A stretch of 64,000 bases of DNA from Polytrichum commune (taxonomy: Eukaryota > Streptophyta > Polytrichopsida > Polytrichales > Polytrichaceae): NCBI GenBank assembly GCA_950295325.1, contig OX485806.1, positions 10,664,001 to 10,728,000 on the forward strand. The letters are read 5' to 3'. Of this stretch, positions 49,415-62,500 are shown in pieces. Under the pieces are notes generated by a model, which was not told the origin of the DNA, ran no database searches, and saw only the letters and a program-made list of their open reading frames with translations. Within the stretch, counting starts at the first letter, position 1. Each line of letters begins with the position of its first letter. Made by a program: the position numbers and the translations under genes.

Positions 49415-49702
49415 AGTCATGGATGATGGATGAATTCATCCATTGGCCAAAACCCTACCTTCTCTTGTCAGCAACTTGTGATGAAATATGTTCATAATTG
49501 ATTGTAATTTGTGATGAAAAATCACGTGGTAAGTGATAGTAATTGCAACACTGCAAATCTATAATCCCCCAAAAAGTTTACAAAGTTTACAAATGTTGGG
49601 TTTAACATTTGGTGTTGGTGACACTATAGTGCGGTTTACAATTAGTATTGAGCAAGACAATTAGAATTGGTGACACTAAATATCATATTTAGTGTAGTAA
49701 TG
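49415..49702 (+). repeat. Dispersed repeat family D, copy 2
   Basis: Matches 18815-19105 almost end to end with small indels: TCATGGATGATGGATG, CCATTGGCCAAAACCCTACC, GTTTACAATTAGTATTGAGC, and the terminal ACTAAATATCATATTTAGTG. Confidence 0.8.
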
Positions 49703-50221
49703 GAGCAAGGAAGGAGTGTGAAAACCCATTAACAACGAGAAGTTGAGAAGTTGAGAATATGAAATCCATAAAGTGCAAAACGATTATGAAATTGATTTGA
49801 AAGATTGATGAAGTTGCTAGAGGTAAAAATCCAATATCATGAAATTGAGGTGTGCCACATATCAAGTTGGTTTATGAAAGTGATAATTTAGAAGGTTCAT
49901 GAAAGTGGTAAAACAATCTAGTAACATTCATTGGAATGTTCATGAACTAGCTTGGAACCTTCATGAAATTGAGTTTACACTCTTATGAAGTCATCCTAAC
50001 AAAGGAGTATAACCCGCATAAAATGGTTGAAATGGGACAAATTTATCATGAAATGGTGAAAAGTATCATGTAACTTTGAAGGTGCAAGTCAGAAGAATCG
50101 AATGATTTGTCAAGCTCTGCTCTGTCAAACCTGTTTAGGAAGGACAGGTTATCCTATAGTGTGATATTGAATGCTCAATGATTTATATAAATGTTAACAA
50201 AAAATTAACAACTCACCCTGA

Positions 50222-50712
50222 TAGAAACTTCTACATTAAGCACCAGGATTGCAGTGCCCTGCATTGTTCTGTACTTCAGAGAAAGCATGTTACATAATTC
50301 ATCAAGAGTCAGACATCAACGAACAAAGACAACAATTGAAGTAGTGACCCTCCTCAGATTGGACAGGACAAAACTGTACATTCATTTCCATCGCCAGCTA
50401 GGCACAGACACTTCACTCGATTCGTTGCTAAAGTGATTCATAAGAAGTATATGAGCAGTGGATGCCTGAGTTTCAAAAATAATGGTAACTTTGCTTAAAT
50501 TACAGAAAGTTTCTCCCACGATAGAAACTTCACTGGATTGGAGCACTAGAATTGTGGTGTCCTGCATTGCTCTGTACTTGTAAGAAACCATGTCACTTAA
50601 ATTCATTGGTGTCAGACACCACCAAACAAAGCACAACAGTTGAAGCAGTAAACCTTCTTCAGATTGGACAGGACGAAATTGTACACTCATTGCTGGCATC
50701 ACCAGCTAAGAA
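50222..50712. repeat. Tandem duplication, period about 300 bp
   Basis: 50222-50412 and 50522-50712 share GATAGAAACTTC, GTCCTGCATTG/GCCCTGCATTG, TTCTGTACTT/CTCTGTACTT, GTCAGACA, CAGATTGGACAGGAC and CCAGCTA. This lies at the edge of the possible gene region described next. Confidence 0.75.
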
Positions 50713-50759
50713 ACTGGCACTTGGACCTCAGGATGACGAACCACAAACTACAGCTTGCC

Positions 50760-52740
50760 GAGGTGGTAAGCAATTTACACTCTTCATTTTCTGATTCTAC
50801 TCTCCGCATCCAGAGGCAGGCAGGACTTTCAACATCTCTCCATGCATTCTCTTTCATATGCTGCTGCTACAAATTTCTGCATCCTCTCTAGCTACATAAC
50901 AAATCTCAAAACCCTAGCCACTTACAAATTTTGGGTTTTTTGTTGGGAGCTTCGAGCCAATTCGAGGAGGCTCTTTGCTGAAGGTTATGAATCCAATGTA
51001 GGAATTAAGCAGCGCAAATTCCTTGACAATGCATTTAAGGTTCAAGAATGTTGGTTTCCAAATCACGAAAAGCAGTTGAAGCAGTAGCTTATCCTCTCTG
51101 CCCAGATCCTATCGGACTTGTGAAACCTTTGGCCCATGCCATTGCTTCGCCCTCGCACCTCTTTCTTTCTAATCCTCTCTGCCATCCCGCCGGCTCCACC
51201 ACAGCCATCTGGCACCGTCTCTCTCCTTTCTCTTTTTCTCATCAGCTCTACCCTTGCTATACCTGCTCTTCTCTTGCCCAAAGTGCTCAGTGCGTGCCTA
51301 TCCACACCGTCATCACATCCAGAACACCTCTCTGCCTCGCTAGGCAAAGGCAGCCTCGCCATGTTCGAAGTTCTATGCAATCAAACCCGCCACAATGACA
51401 GCAGGTGAGAACTTCCTTAATTACAAACATCCTATCAACCACTCTCAGCCAAAACAGTGGGACAAAAATTAGACTAAATCGCCCTCAACACGACACTGAC
51501 ACGATCTTGGCACAAAAAGCTGTTGGAAGGTGCGGATGGAGGCATATCAAAAGAAGCTGGTGGTACTGAATAACGAATGGGATTGCTTCCAAGCTCGCTT
51601 TTCGTTGACTGAAGATTAGAAGATCCAAATGCCAAAGATGACTGGGTCAAAATATCGATGAAATCTGAGGATTTCCCGTTTTCATGTTTGCTCTATTTGA
51701 GTACGAACATTATCTTCTATGATATCTTGGGAGAGTTCAAGCAATTAAAAGTCGTTATTGGGATTATGGTTGATTTGTGAAAGAAAAATTGAGCATTTGC
51801 ATTACTTACGAGATTGCAGAGTCGGTCTGCCGAGAAGGTTCAGCTCACTCAGACGATTTCTCTAAATTATGTGAAGGCATGGACTTCCACAATACAAACA
51901 GAGGCAAAATATTCCGAAGAGGATTTGTAGTAAGACATGTAGGTTCGGTAGATACAATGAATGAAAAACCTTAACAACCTTCGTCGACAAAAGTTTTATC
52001 GAAGATTCATCATTTTCAAGAATAGCCCTCACCTTATTTATTGCAATGAAAGAGCCGATGATATTTGTTGACCTTCACTCCTCAGCTTTCCTAAGAAGGA
52101 CTCGGTGCTCAGGAGCTGGTAATCTAAGCATTCGTAACTCTATAACATTGGAGGCAACCCACGGGCAGGTCGGAAGGGTAGAATCCAAACCTGGAATACA
52201 AGATTCTTCTTCGCTTGCACAGTCCACTCCAGACCAGCTTGATCAGAACTAAACCGAGGTCATTTTCTCTACAACACTCTCCGTGATCCACAAAACCTCC
52301 TTCTACACAGGTTAAACCGCACAGAGGCGAGCCGCAAGAGCGCAACTCAGCTTCTCTCTCCCTCCGCCTTTTTCCGTTTTTCTTCAAAATTGGAACCGTA
52401 TGTGTCAAACAAACACAAGGGAGCTAGCAATTCCTACGAAAAGTGTACCCTGTGAACTTCCAGACTTGCGAGTAGCCCAACAGAGCGCAATCTGCAGCGG
52501 TGGCCTCAAGCAAAGTCTCCAAAGCCTGCGTTAGGGTTTCTGGAGGGTTCATGAAAGAGACAGCAGCCACCCGTGCGTACCGGTGAGATACCCGTTCGTG
52601 CCGGTGAGATACCCGCTGGTGCCAGGGTCGTGCGAAGTTTCGAATATTGATATCCGCCGGGTGTAATAGTGTGCCTGTGGCTAGGGAGCGTCTGTGGATG
52701 CCATGTGTCAAGTTGTTGCCACGTGGGCACAATTAGGTGT
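50760..52740. other. Possible uncharacterised gene region
   Basis: Two stretches, about 51100-51410 and 52040-52720, are richer in G and C than their surroundings, as are first exons of recognised genes here. On the plus strand 51136-51408 encodes a hydrophobic Leu/Pro/Ser-rich peptide (FFLILSAIPPAPPQPSGTV, LLSLFLISSTLAIPALLLPK) ending at a possible donor CAG/gtgaga. On the minus strand 52551-52442 starts MNPPETLTQALETLLEATAA, preceded by a telobox-like context. A short tandem repeat around GTGCCGGTGAGATACCCG lies at 52570-52625. I recognise no family and cannot build a gene model; this may be an expressed non-coding locus or a degraded gene. Confidence 0.25.
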
Positions 52741-55646
52741 GCTGGAGCATTACCTGGGCACTGTCAGCAATAGGACACTTATCCAAATCAATGGTGGCTT
52801 ACCACCATGGGCATCCATGTGTTGGTAACATGGGTTGTGTGCATTGGGACCACGGAAAATTGGTACATACGAGTGTAGGTAAATACACCCTAAACTCCGT
52901 AATATCAACCCCCATAATGTCACACACTCTCTAATATCCCAAAACCCTAGGGCACGGATGTTCGTAGTTCAAATCTCACTCTTTATTGTAAAATTCTCTC
53001 CCTTATATCACGATGAAATTTGTCATTAATGCAAACCACCCAAGAAGTCCACCCACACCCTCGCATTGCGCCATGTGTTAACATGTGGAGTGACTTCTTC
53101 TTCTTCCACTTGTTGAATGTTAGTGCATGCATCCGCCACATCACCTAGGAAGGCCAAGTGGAGTGGACCACACTAGCGTAGGTGACGGGAGAACGAATTC
53201 AAATTGTCCTCACATCTCCTTTGTGTTATTCCATAATGTCACATGCCACTAATTCTATAGTATCACGCATCCATGCTAACACTACAAAATTCTGTAATAT
53301 CACATGCACTTTGGTTGCCACATGTGTGATACTATGGAGTTAGAGTGTAATAAGGGTGGGTTCAACATTAGGACATAACATTACATAGAACTTGGGTTCA
53401 TTGCGGCGGCTAGCTAACCTCAGCTTTATGCAACATTTATTTGTCATTAGTATAATGTACATGTTGTACACCTACATCGGGTCCACATGCATGTTGGCGT
53501 CTTCGTGGTAAGGTAGATGTCATGATTGCAAATCCCGGTATTGTAGGGGATGGGAAACATGTGATACCGACTGAGAAAAATTGATGGGGATTATTGTACA
53601 CCAACATCTTCTCGTTGTGCAACTATGTTCAAAATAGGGAGCGGCAATGAGAGGTTGAGTAATGTTATGGATTTGGGTCCAAGAAAACTTGGGGTCCAAA
53701 ACACCCCTTAAACCCTAAGCATTAAAAGCATCCAAGAGGGCACGTTGAGCATCTCCATGCATAAAAACATGTATGATATGAGCTACATTGATATATACAA
53801 TTAGGTTGTCCCATGCTATTTTATCGACATTCCACACTATTTTGAACATTTATTACCACAATTAAAAAAACCATACATCAACCGTTTATTTATCGTGGTT
53901 GCTATACGGATGAATAAGCAAAATTATAAGTTATTATAATCTAGTTTTGATCCAAAGTAATTTGCATGGGTGAAGAGGCAACCTATTCACAAAGGCAACC
54001 TAATCGGACATATCATTGTACGTATTTTCATCTTTGGCTAATTATGTCAAAAGCAAGCTGATCTAAAATCAACTTATTCTCAAAGTGCACTTTTCAAATT
54101 AGTTGAGTACCACAAGGTTACTAAAGATTTGAGTTTAATGAACGACTTTAGTGCCTTTGGATACAAATGCATATGTTGTATTTTGATCATCAATGTCACA
54201 TGTGTGTTTATTTTGATTTCATCCTTGTCATACAAGACAACGTAATAAATAGGTTTCAAACCCCCAATCTTTTTATAAAAAAAAATTTGAGACTTGAAGA
54301 GGCTCATAGAAATTGTCTACGCATTTTGTAGATTGAGCCTATGTATCTTGAAAGAATTAAAGGTTGTCATACGGAAGGGTCTTGAAGATTATTTCTTGCA
54401 TTTTTACTTGAAAATATCATAGGTGGCCCTCTCCAAAACCATCCCATTTATCACATGCATTGTTCCAATCTAAACATAAGTATATGTTAATTGAACCACA
54501 TAGAAATTTGACTTGTATACGCGACCTAGACTCAAATACACCCCACATAAATTTAATTGTTCTTGTCATTGTAGTTTTGAACTTGCATTGTGTTTTTTTT
54601 TGTTACCACTCGAGTTTATATAACTGCATCCATAAAGTAAATGTTTGTCTAACATAATCCTTAACCTAAGAATATTGACTTCTCACCTAAAATCTATAGT
54701 ATTTACTTTTGATAAGTGGCCAACATTGGTGTAAATCCATGTCGAGATCACTACAGTAGTTACCTAGTCAAGTGGGTTTTGTCGTGACACCCCATATGGA
54801 GAAGTCTAGTACTAAAGCAATGGTAGTTGGAGACTTCACATAACTTATGTACGGTAATGGTAAGTAATGGTTATTTAGTTTGTCCTTTCATTCAAATTAG
54901 TTAACCTCACCGATATATTGAATAATTGAAATAGTATGTAAAACCCTATATTGTATAATCCTAGAATAGTATATAACTAATCTCTTATATCACATATGTC
55001 CATTGTCCTTTGAATACCCTTTTTCAAGTGTTATTACATATTGGAATTTCATTAATAAGAGGCATTAGTTTTTGCAAAATTATGAGTATCCAAATCTCAA
55101 CTTTTAAAAATCAAGTTAATTGTCTTGATTCCACCTTCTCTCAAACTCAATCACATCATAACTTTTAACTAAATTTACCAAAATTGTTTGGATTTTCTTT
55201 TTCACTACCTAAATTGTAAACTTGTTGTCAATGGTTGGGCAAAGTAGCGTGGACCCTTTAATACATAAGGCTCGGTTTCATATCAGCTCATGAATAAAAG
55301 ATTGTCAAAGGTCATTGGATGAAATAATAACTTTATCTTGTGTGTTGTTCAAACTTAGGGTTTGTCCGCTCTGTCTACCTGCCATGTCATCAACCAATGT
55401 AGCCACCTCAGTAGCCAAGACGGAAAAGTTTTGGGTCTTACCTAGGGGGTGGCTCCAAACTTGTCTAGTGGTGGAACGCTCCTGCTTGTTCGGTTAGGGT
55501 GGCCGTCATGTTTGAAGTCGCATGTAATGATGAAGTGGATGGCACACACAACAACATGATGATGTGGAAGCACTTTGGGAGATGAAAGTATGGACTTGGT
55601 GTCACTAATCACACTTTGTCTGGGCGCTCATCTAAACCAAGCCTAA
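52741..55646. other. AT-rich intergenic DNA upstream of NOC4
   Basis: No gene is supported. A region at 52900-53350 repeats words such as CCATAATGTCACA, TCTGTAATATCACATGC and CTATAGTATCACGCATCC in both orientations, probably old inverted-repeat elements. The rest is unique AT-rich DNA as far as I can see. Confidence 0.4.
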
Positions 55647-56145
55647 TTCCCCCTCCCCACTTGACTTTAGCTAAGCCTAAAAGTTGGTTCTAAAAATACA
55701 GCCTTCACACCATCGACATTATCTAGTGCTGAGCCTAGTTGGCAAATGATGTGGTGTGGTTTAAAAGTGGAGGTTTAAGCCTCAAGCACCGACCCTCCCA
55801 TCGGTACCTAGACTTGAGGCAAGAATGTAGGACCTTTAAAAGTGTCGCCTCCTGCCCTTGTGATTGGTTGCTTTTAGTCTTAGCTATGAACAAAAACTGA
55901 TGGTAAGGTAAATGAGTAGTAAGGCATTTGGGGATGGGACAAAAACTATCCAACATTCATTGCTTGGTAGATAAAACAATGAACGTGTGTGAAAGCTACT
56001 TAAATAAAACCTACTTGAAAATCTCCGGAACAAGTTCTTGTAGGCGCATTGGGATAGCCGGATGCCTCCGCTATAACCAAGGGAGCTTTACCCGGATTTT
56101 AGGAAAAACTTTGGTTATTTGGTAAAGTCATGTGGGGAGGGAGCA
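55647..56145 (-). mobile_element. PIF/Harbinger-like MITE, copy 2
   Basis: 499 bp, reverse orientation to the copy at 18215, flanked by TAA on both sides (55644-55646 and 56146-56148). Ends are TTCCCCCTCCCCACTTGACT and, inverted, TGCTCCCTCCCCACATGACT. Internal blocks (GGCATTTGGGGATGGGACAA, CATTGGGATAGCCGGATGCC, ACCGACCCTCCCATCGGTAC) match copy 1. It lies about 410 bp upstream of the NOC4 start codon. Confidence 0.85.
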
Positions 56146-56148
56146 TAA

Positions 56149-56554
56149 ACCATGTTAGATTTCCACTTGGTTAATTTTTCTTCTTTGAGGAGAACATTTA
56201 ATATATGCTTTGTGATTCTATACCCTTAGTTTTAGGTGTCCACAATACCGAAATAGGTGCACCTACCTTACCTACCAGTTCACTGGTGTAAAGGTTTAAA
56301 CCCATGGGTGACACCACCGGTTATTCGAGCGGTTTTCGTTGTGATACCCCGTGTATCGAAGTCACACAGGGAGCCAAAACCCAAGGGGTTTAGGGTTTAG
56401 AGCGGCTTCGCGAGAAGACTCAACTCTGCACTTCAAAGGGTCGAATTCTCACCTCCGGTAGTGGAGGTTGAGATACAAACCTCAATTTCACTTTCTTAGT
56501 TGTAGCTTCCTTCTCGTATTTTGGAGAGATTGCGATAAGTGGTTAACCTAAGCA
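56149..56554 (+). promoter_or_regulatory. NOC4 promoter and leader with tandem telobox
   Basis: GGTTTAGGGTTTAG at 56387-56400 is a double telobox (AAACCCTAAACCC on the other strand). Teloboxes are a known signature of plant ribosome-biogenesis and translation genes, which matches NOC4. The leader up to the ATG at 56555 has no obvious upstream ATG of strong context. Confidence 0.6.
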
Positions 56555-59500
56555 ATGGTAGCGATGCTAGGAGGAGGGCGAGAAAGCAAGAAACTGACCG
56601 AAACACGGAAACTGGGAAAAGAGCTTCTGGAGTCTCGAGCTCACGTCAACAATGCACCCCTCTTGATCGCCACCCTCGCCTCATCTCTCTCCGTTGATTC
56701 GCATTCTGCCTCCCCTAAGGCCCTCACAGAGGCACTTACCTCATTGGAGGCTTTCTTCATCCCCTTGGTGCAATCGGGTGAATTCACTCCTGCAGCGCAG
56801 AGGAAGGCTGACAAGGAGCTTCAGAACGCAAAGAAAGATGAGGAAAAAACAGAGGAGTCCGAGATGGCCAAGGCCGAAGCCATTTATAAGAAGTGGATTT
56901 GGGACCGGTATCGTGAGTTTGTTAGTACTATGTTGCGCTTTGTTGCTCGACATAGCGCCATACCTACTGTCCAGGTATGCTTTCCCGCTATTGTTGTGGG
57001 TTTAGGTAGATGGGCCTTATTTGGTAACTTTTTGGATTCGCGGGATTGAAATTTCTGTGCGTCCGGAAATGTATCTGAATAAGCCAGGATCAATTCTAGA
57101 ATTTTTTGGAGACAATTTCGAATTGTTATGAATCATCAAAGTCCACATAGGCTCCCCCCCACCCAATTATGTTGACTTTTGATCCTAGTATGTTCAATGA
57201 ATTTTTGACAAATTTTGTTACAACTATGCTGCGCTTTGTTGCTCGGTATAGCGCTGTACCTACATTCCAGGTATTTTTTTCAGCATTTTGTTTTGTATAG
57301 TTTGGCAGTTCCTTGCTAGGCAATTTGTAATGAGCTTAAAACCTTGGCAAGGTTTCTGTTCTGCAATGGTGCAATTGAGGGGCACTTTACACTAGAGCTT
57401 GAAGGGTTTTGATCATTGTAATCAACAATCTCTTATTGGTGGAAAATGGGGAGACCGACCGTCCCACCTCACTTTACACTAGAACTGGAGGGCCTTTGAG
57501 ACCAAGAAAGTTTGAATGGAATGAGCGTTTTGGTTCAGAGTTTGGCGTAAAACCTTAGCAAATTTTGTTTCTGCAATAGTGCAATTTGTGCACCATAATT
57601 TGGTCATTATGCTATACTTACAGTCCAGTCCCTTGTGAGGCAATCTGCAATGAGGTTTTTTGTTCAGAGTTTGGCATAAAACCTTGGCAAATTTTCTGTT
57701 TTGCAATGGTGCAATTAAGCACAATAATGTAGTAATTTTGCCATACCTACAGTCCAGGTATCTTTTTTGAGCATTTTTTCTATTGGGCAGTTCCTTGTGA
57801 GGGAATTTGCAAAGATCTTTATTTATTTATTGTTCAGAGCTTGGGTTAAACCTTGGCAAATCATGTATCTTGCAATGGTGCACTACACTGGAAAGCCTGT
57901 GACCACACAAAGTTCAATCTCAATTTTCCATGGTGTGGCCTTAACAACCATGGTTACGGTCCTTGGCCATAGTGTAAAGTGGGCTTGAGCACCATAATTT
58001 GGTAGTCTTTGTGAATCTGAAACAATTGTTATCTGGCAGACAGCTGCATTGCACACAATAATGGAGCTTGTACGAGCTGAAACAGATGGCGAGTTTAATA
58101 ACCAGCTCTACTTGAGGTTGTGCTTCACAATTGTAAGTATATCCTCCTCATATATTTGGCTGCTTCAGAAGAATCAATGTTTTTAATCAATGCATTTCTC
58201 ACAAAAGTAGTATGGAATTGCATTCTTTCTGTCTCTTGTAATTCTCAAAGTTATGGCTCTGAATGCATCACTTCATTTTATCTGGAATGTTTGAGATCAG
58301 AACTCTTACTTGTTGTATGGGAATAATGTATCCAAAGGAGGGTGGCTTGGAATTCAGGTTCTGAAAGAAGCAGTGATTTTTGCAGGTGTGCTCGAGAGGT
58401 TTAAATACCGATCTCCTTGCTGTTCTTGTGTCAGATTATTTCAAGTACTTAGATGTTTGGTAAGCACCAAACTGCCCGGTACCATCATAAAACAAAATGC
58501 AAGTAATTTGTCCTTCTCAAACTTGTGTCTCTGGATCCTGTAATGGTCTGTGAAACTGTTCAAGGAAACCTGTTTTTTTGCATAGTCGATTAAGAGCACA
58601 GTGAAATAAATTGTCCGAGTTGTGGAAAGTATTGAGGTTCACATATCATGTTTTGCATGGTGTGCAGTGTTTTTTTTTACTTACTGATATGAGCACATCT
58701 ATATTGTTTTTGAGGGAGTGGAAGGCTTGCACATCTAAAAACTTATTCTGAAGACAATCAGCCAAAATTTGTATTAATACTAATCTCAACATGTAATCAC
58801 CTACATATGGATTCCTTCAGAGAGATTAGAGGTGTACAGGAGACTTTACCCGACTTATGAACTCGAGATCAAATAAAATTGTATGAGAGCTGAGATACAT
58901 ATAGAGGATTCTAATGCATATGACAATATATGTATTTCTGATGGATGCAGTTACTACACTTACTCTAACATGGAGAAGATTGCCATCAGACGAGTTGCTA
59001 AAAAATCAACAGGTTCAGTGTTTCTATTTCTACTTTTTATGTCATTTATATTCTAGGGCACAATTAATTTACTGTTAATTAATGTCATTGAGAATTTTAT
59101 CAACTTGTTTCTGGTATGCTGTGCAGGGAATGACCTTATATCTAGTGATGATGAGGATGGAAGTAATATTGGTGTGACCAGGTACTATCCTTTTCATTTC
59201 TGTTTTTAAAGTTCACGTTAATAGTCTTTTACAGCCAATGGTGGAAAGTGAGGCAGAATGTCTGCAATTCTAACCTTGACATGATTAGTTCCTGATGGAT
59301 ACGAACTGTGCCATGCTGGCCTATTTCAATTGAGCTTGAAGTTGGAGTTTTTAGACCAATCATTTTGGTAATTCTGTTTTTTTGGGAGTGCAGTGTACAT
59401 GGCATGGTGCAGAACATTTATGATGTTTTGATGAATCTACCGGCATTTCCTAATGATGGGGATGTAACCAGTGACGAGCTTTGGTGTAACAATTTGAGTA

Positions 59501-62500
59501 AGTAGTATGTCATGTTGCAAGTGAATCTATTTGGTAGCTTGTTGGGGGCTTGTGTTAGATGTTTGTCACTTTGACTTCGATGTTGAGGCGCCCAACGTCT
59601 TAACCCTTAAAGGACCAAGGGGCTCAATGTACAGCCATATACACATTTTGTACTAGCCTCACCAAGACTATACAACTGTTAATGCTTTTGGGTTCCAATT
59701 TTATTTTATAATATATTATATGTCAAGGGGATAAGAAAGATATACTACCATGTGACATTTATGATCAGAATATGAAGTATGTATTTGTATCCAATGGCAC
59801 CCAGGTTGTGTTCTTTAACCCAAATCTTCAATACTCAAATCACTAAGGTAGTCAACCAATTTGAAAAGTGCACTAGAAGAATAGAAGAATGAGTTAATTA
59901 AAGATAGGGCCACTTTTGTTGCAGTTGGCTAAAAATAAAAGTATATAGTTCACATACACATTTTAGTGCAGTGAGAGGCCCAGATTGGGTATTTTAGATG
60001 CTCAGGGGTTAAGGTAAGCAAGCCTAATTTGGTTACTTATTGGCCACCTATACTTGAGTGGTGTGCAATTAGGTGTGGATCTATGAATGTATACCAAAAA
60101 GATATGTGTTTAAAAGAGATTGGATTATGTGCTCAAAACTTGTAAACTATTCAAGGTTCAATATTTAATGTAATTGGGGGGGACCCATATGATTATTAAA
60201 GAATAAACAGGATTTTATATTCAATTTTTGAACTTGGGCTATGTGGAAGAGTTGAACAATAAGCGACCAATGCCGTGCTTCCACTTCAATGTAGATTTTA
60301 AATATCCCTGTCAACTCCAACCAATAATCAATGCCCTTAATCAATTTTTATGGTAAAAAATCCACCTATAATGGTGTTGCAGGTATGGAGGATACGGCTC
60401 CTGCTTCAGGGGTTAAACGAGGAGCTGAGCCTTCTCAGGTATGAGTGGCGACTTCTACTTCTTAGTTGATGAAACAAGGCCTGAAACTCAATCCATGTAA
60501 CCAGTTGGATTGGGTTTGAGATCATACTGTCTAATTATTTCATTCGTGGTTGTGCAGTACTATAGAGACAAAAAGAAGCAACGAATTCGATTCAGTAAAG
60601 CTTGGCTTACTTTTCTGCAGCTTCCCCTTCCTGTTGATATTTACAAGAAGGTTTGGAGCACTTATTTTCTGTAATATTCAGGGTTTGTTGCTAGGAACAT
60701 GCTACCCATTACAGCTGTATATGGTTTTGGACCAAACCTTGGATGGACATGGACATTGTTTTCAATTACCATGATGCATAATCTATGTGGATTTGCATTT
60801 GAATCAAGTTATAGCATTTAATACCTGAATTTAACTTCACATATGTTCGCAACCAGATCACTTGCACTGTTTCTTAGATTTGCTAGGCCTCGTCACAAAG
60901 TTGGATCATGTCTTGTGACAAGTTTTATTAAATGCCTTACAAGTGGTGATTTCTACTTCAGGTGTTGCCACAGCTACATAAACGTGTCATTCCCTTTCTC
61001 ACAAATCCAAATCTTCTCAGGTGATGAGGTTCTCCATTGTATGATAAATGTTAGTCCTTGTTGAAATATTTATTTTTCATATTTATATTATAAGGTGTAG
61101 TTAAAACTGTCTTTAAAGCTCTATTTACTGAAGTATTCTGGAAATGTTCTCGACTTGGCACCTGCAGTGATTTCTTGACAAACTCATTCAATGTTGGGGG
61201 CCTCATAAGTGTGATGGCTCTCAACGGTCTCTTTATGCTGATTATGAGCTTTAACTTGGAGTACCCTGATTATTACAAGAAGCTCTACTCTCTCCTAGAG
61301 CCATCTATATTTGTGGCCAAGCATCGTGCACGATTTTTTGAGGTAAATGCCTTCAAAGATGTCCTATTGTAATGTTCGTCCCCTGAAAGGTCCTAGAGGC
61401 CCATGCTAGGCCTAACGGTGTCATAAGGAGGGGGTTCAAGAATACTTTGATAACTTTTGCTTAAAATGTTAAAAGTGACCCTATCCAAAATTAGCCCCTT
61501 TGTCAAATGTATCATTCCAATTGGAGCATACATATATATGCAGAATCAATATTAGAGAGATTTGAGCTTGTACAAATGACCTAGACTCAAATACATACCA
61601 TGTATATCGAATCATCATTGTTTCAAATGTGGATTCAATACCATAGCCCAAATAATTTATTTTTTTAATCACCTGTTAGGGTTTGTACAATTGTTCTGTA
61701 TCCCATCACATCCTCGGCCCTTCTCAGGGTTATAGTGTATAGAATGCCAAGTGAAGAACAAGTAGATTCACTGACATCTCTGGCGTTTAATTTGAGGATA
61801 GTCTGAAGGTGAATGTTATTTAGATGGCTGTGCTTTGTTCCTAATGTGGTTCATTGAGTGTTGTTTTTCCAGTTGCTAGACAAAAGTTTGGAGTCTCCAG
61901 CTATCCCATCCTACTTGGCAGCTGCATTTGCTAAAAAACTAGGACGCTTGGCATTGTCTTCACCACCAGCTGGTGCTATTGTTGTGATAGCTGTGATCCA
62001 CAATCTTTTGCGACGGCATCCTGCAATTAATTCTCTAGTGCATCGGGTGTGCTATGTCAACCTATACCTATCTCTGTCTGACATAACATGCAAATAGTGT
62101 TTTCTAGTTCTTTTCAGCAGTGTACTCAATTCTATACTGCAAGGTTCATAGCAAGCATTGTCCTTTCATGCTGAAGTTTGTCCATGTGGACTTCCTGATT
62201 TGATGTATGCCACAAACTCCATGAAGTAAAATTATCATGTAGGCAAAATTTGGAAATTTGTGCTATATTTGTAGGTGTCTGTTGATTATGAAGAGGATGG
62301 ATACTTGGAGGTCAACGTCAATTGCACTGTGGTTTTCTATGAATAGGTTATATTTTGAACTCAAAGCATTCATCTTTGACTTGGGTTAATATTTTCTGTT
62401 CTATAGGACATGGGGATTTCAACCCCTTCAGAAGTTGAGGACCAAATTCAGGAGGATAAACGTGGTGCAGATCCATTCTTGTTCTCTGAAGAAGACCCTG

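Larger units (their letters stand above)
47581..50215. other. Repeat-rich intergenic DNA
   Basis: No gene supported. The segment 47765-47860 (GATATTTAGTGTCATATGAA, GATGACACTTCTTATGAAT) resembles sequence beside the Harbinger MITE at 18740-18810. It also holds a GGGT run at 48230-48248, an AG microsatellite at 49255-49276, family D at 49415-49702 and TTTCATGAA-rich repeat at 49780-50060. Confidence 0.5.

Noticed and set aside
51063-51380. Arg/Gly-rich minus-strand frame of 105 codons as a gene
   Set aside because: It has no domain and is the complement of an equally open hydrophobic plus-strand frame; neither is supported by homology.
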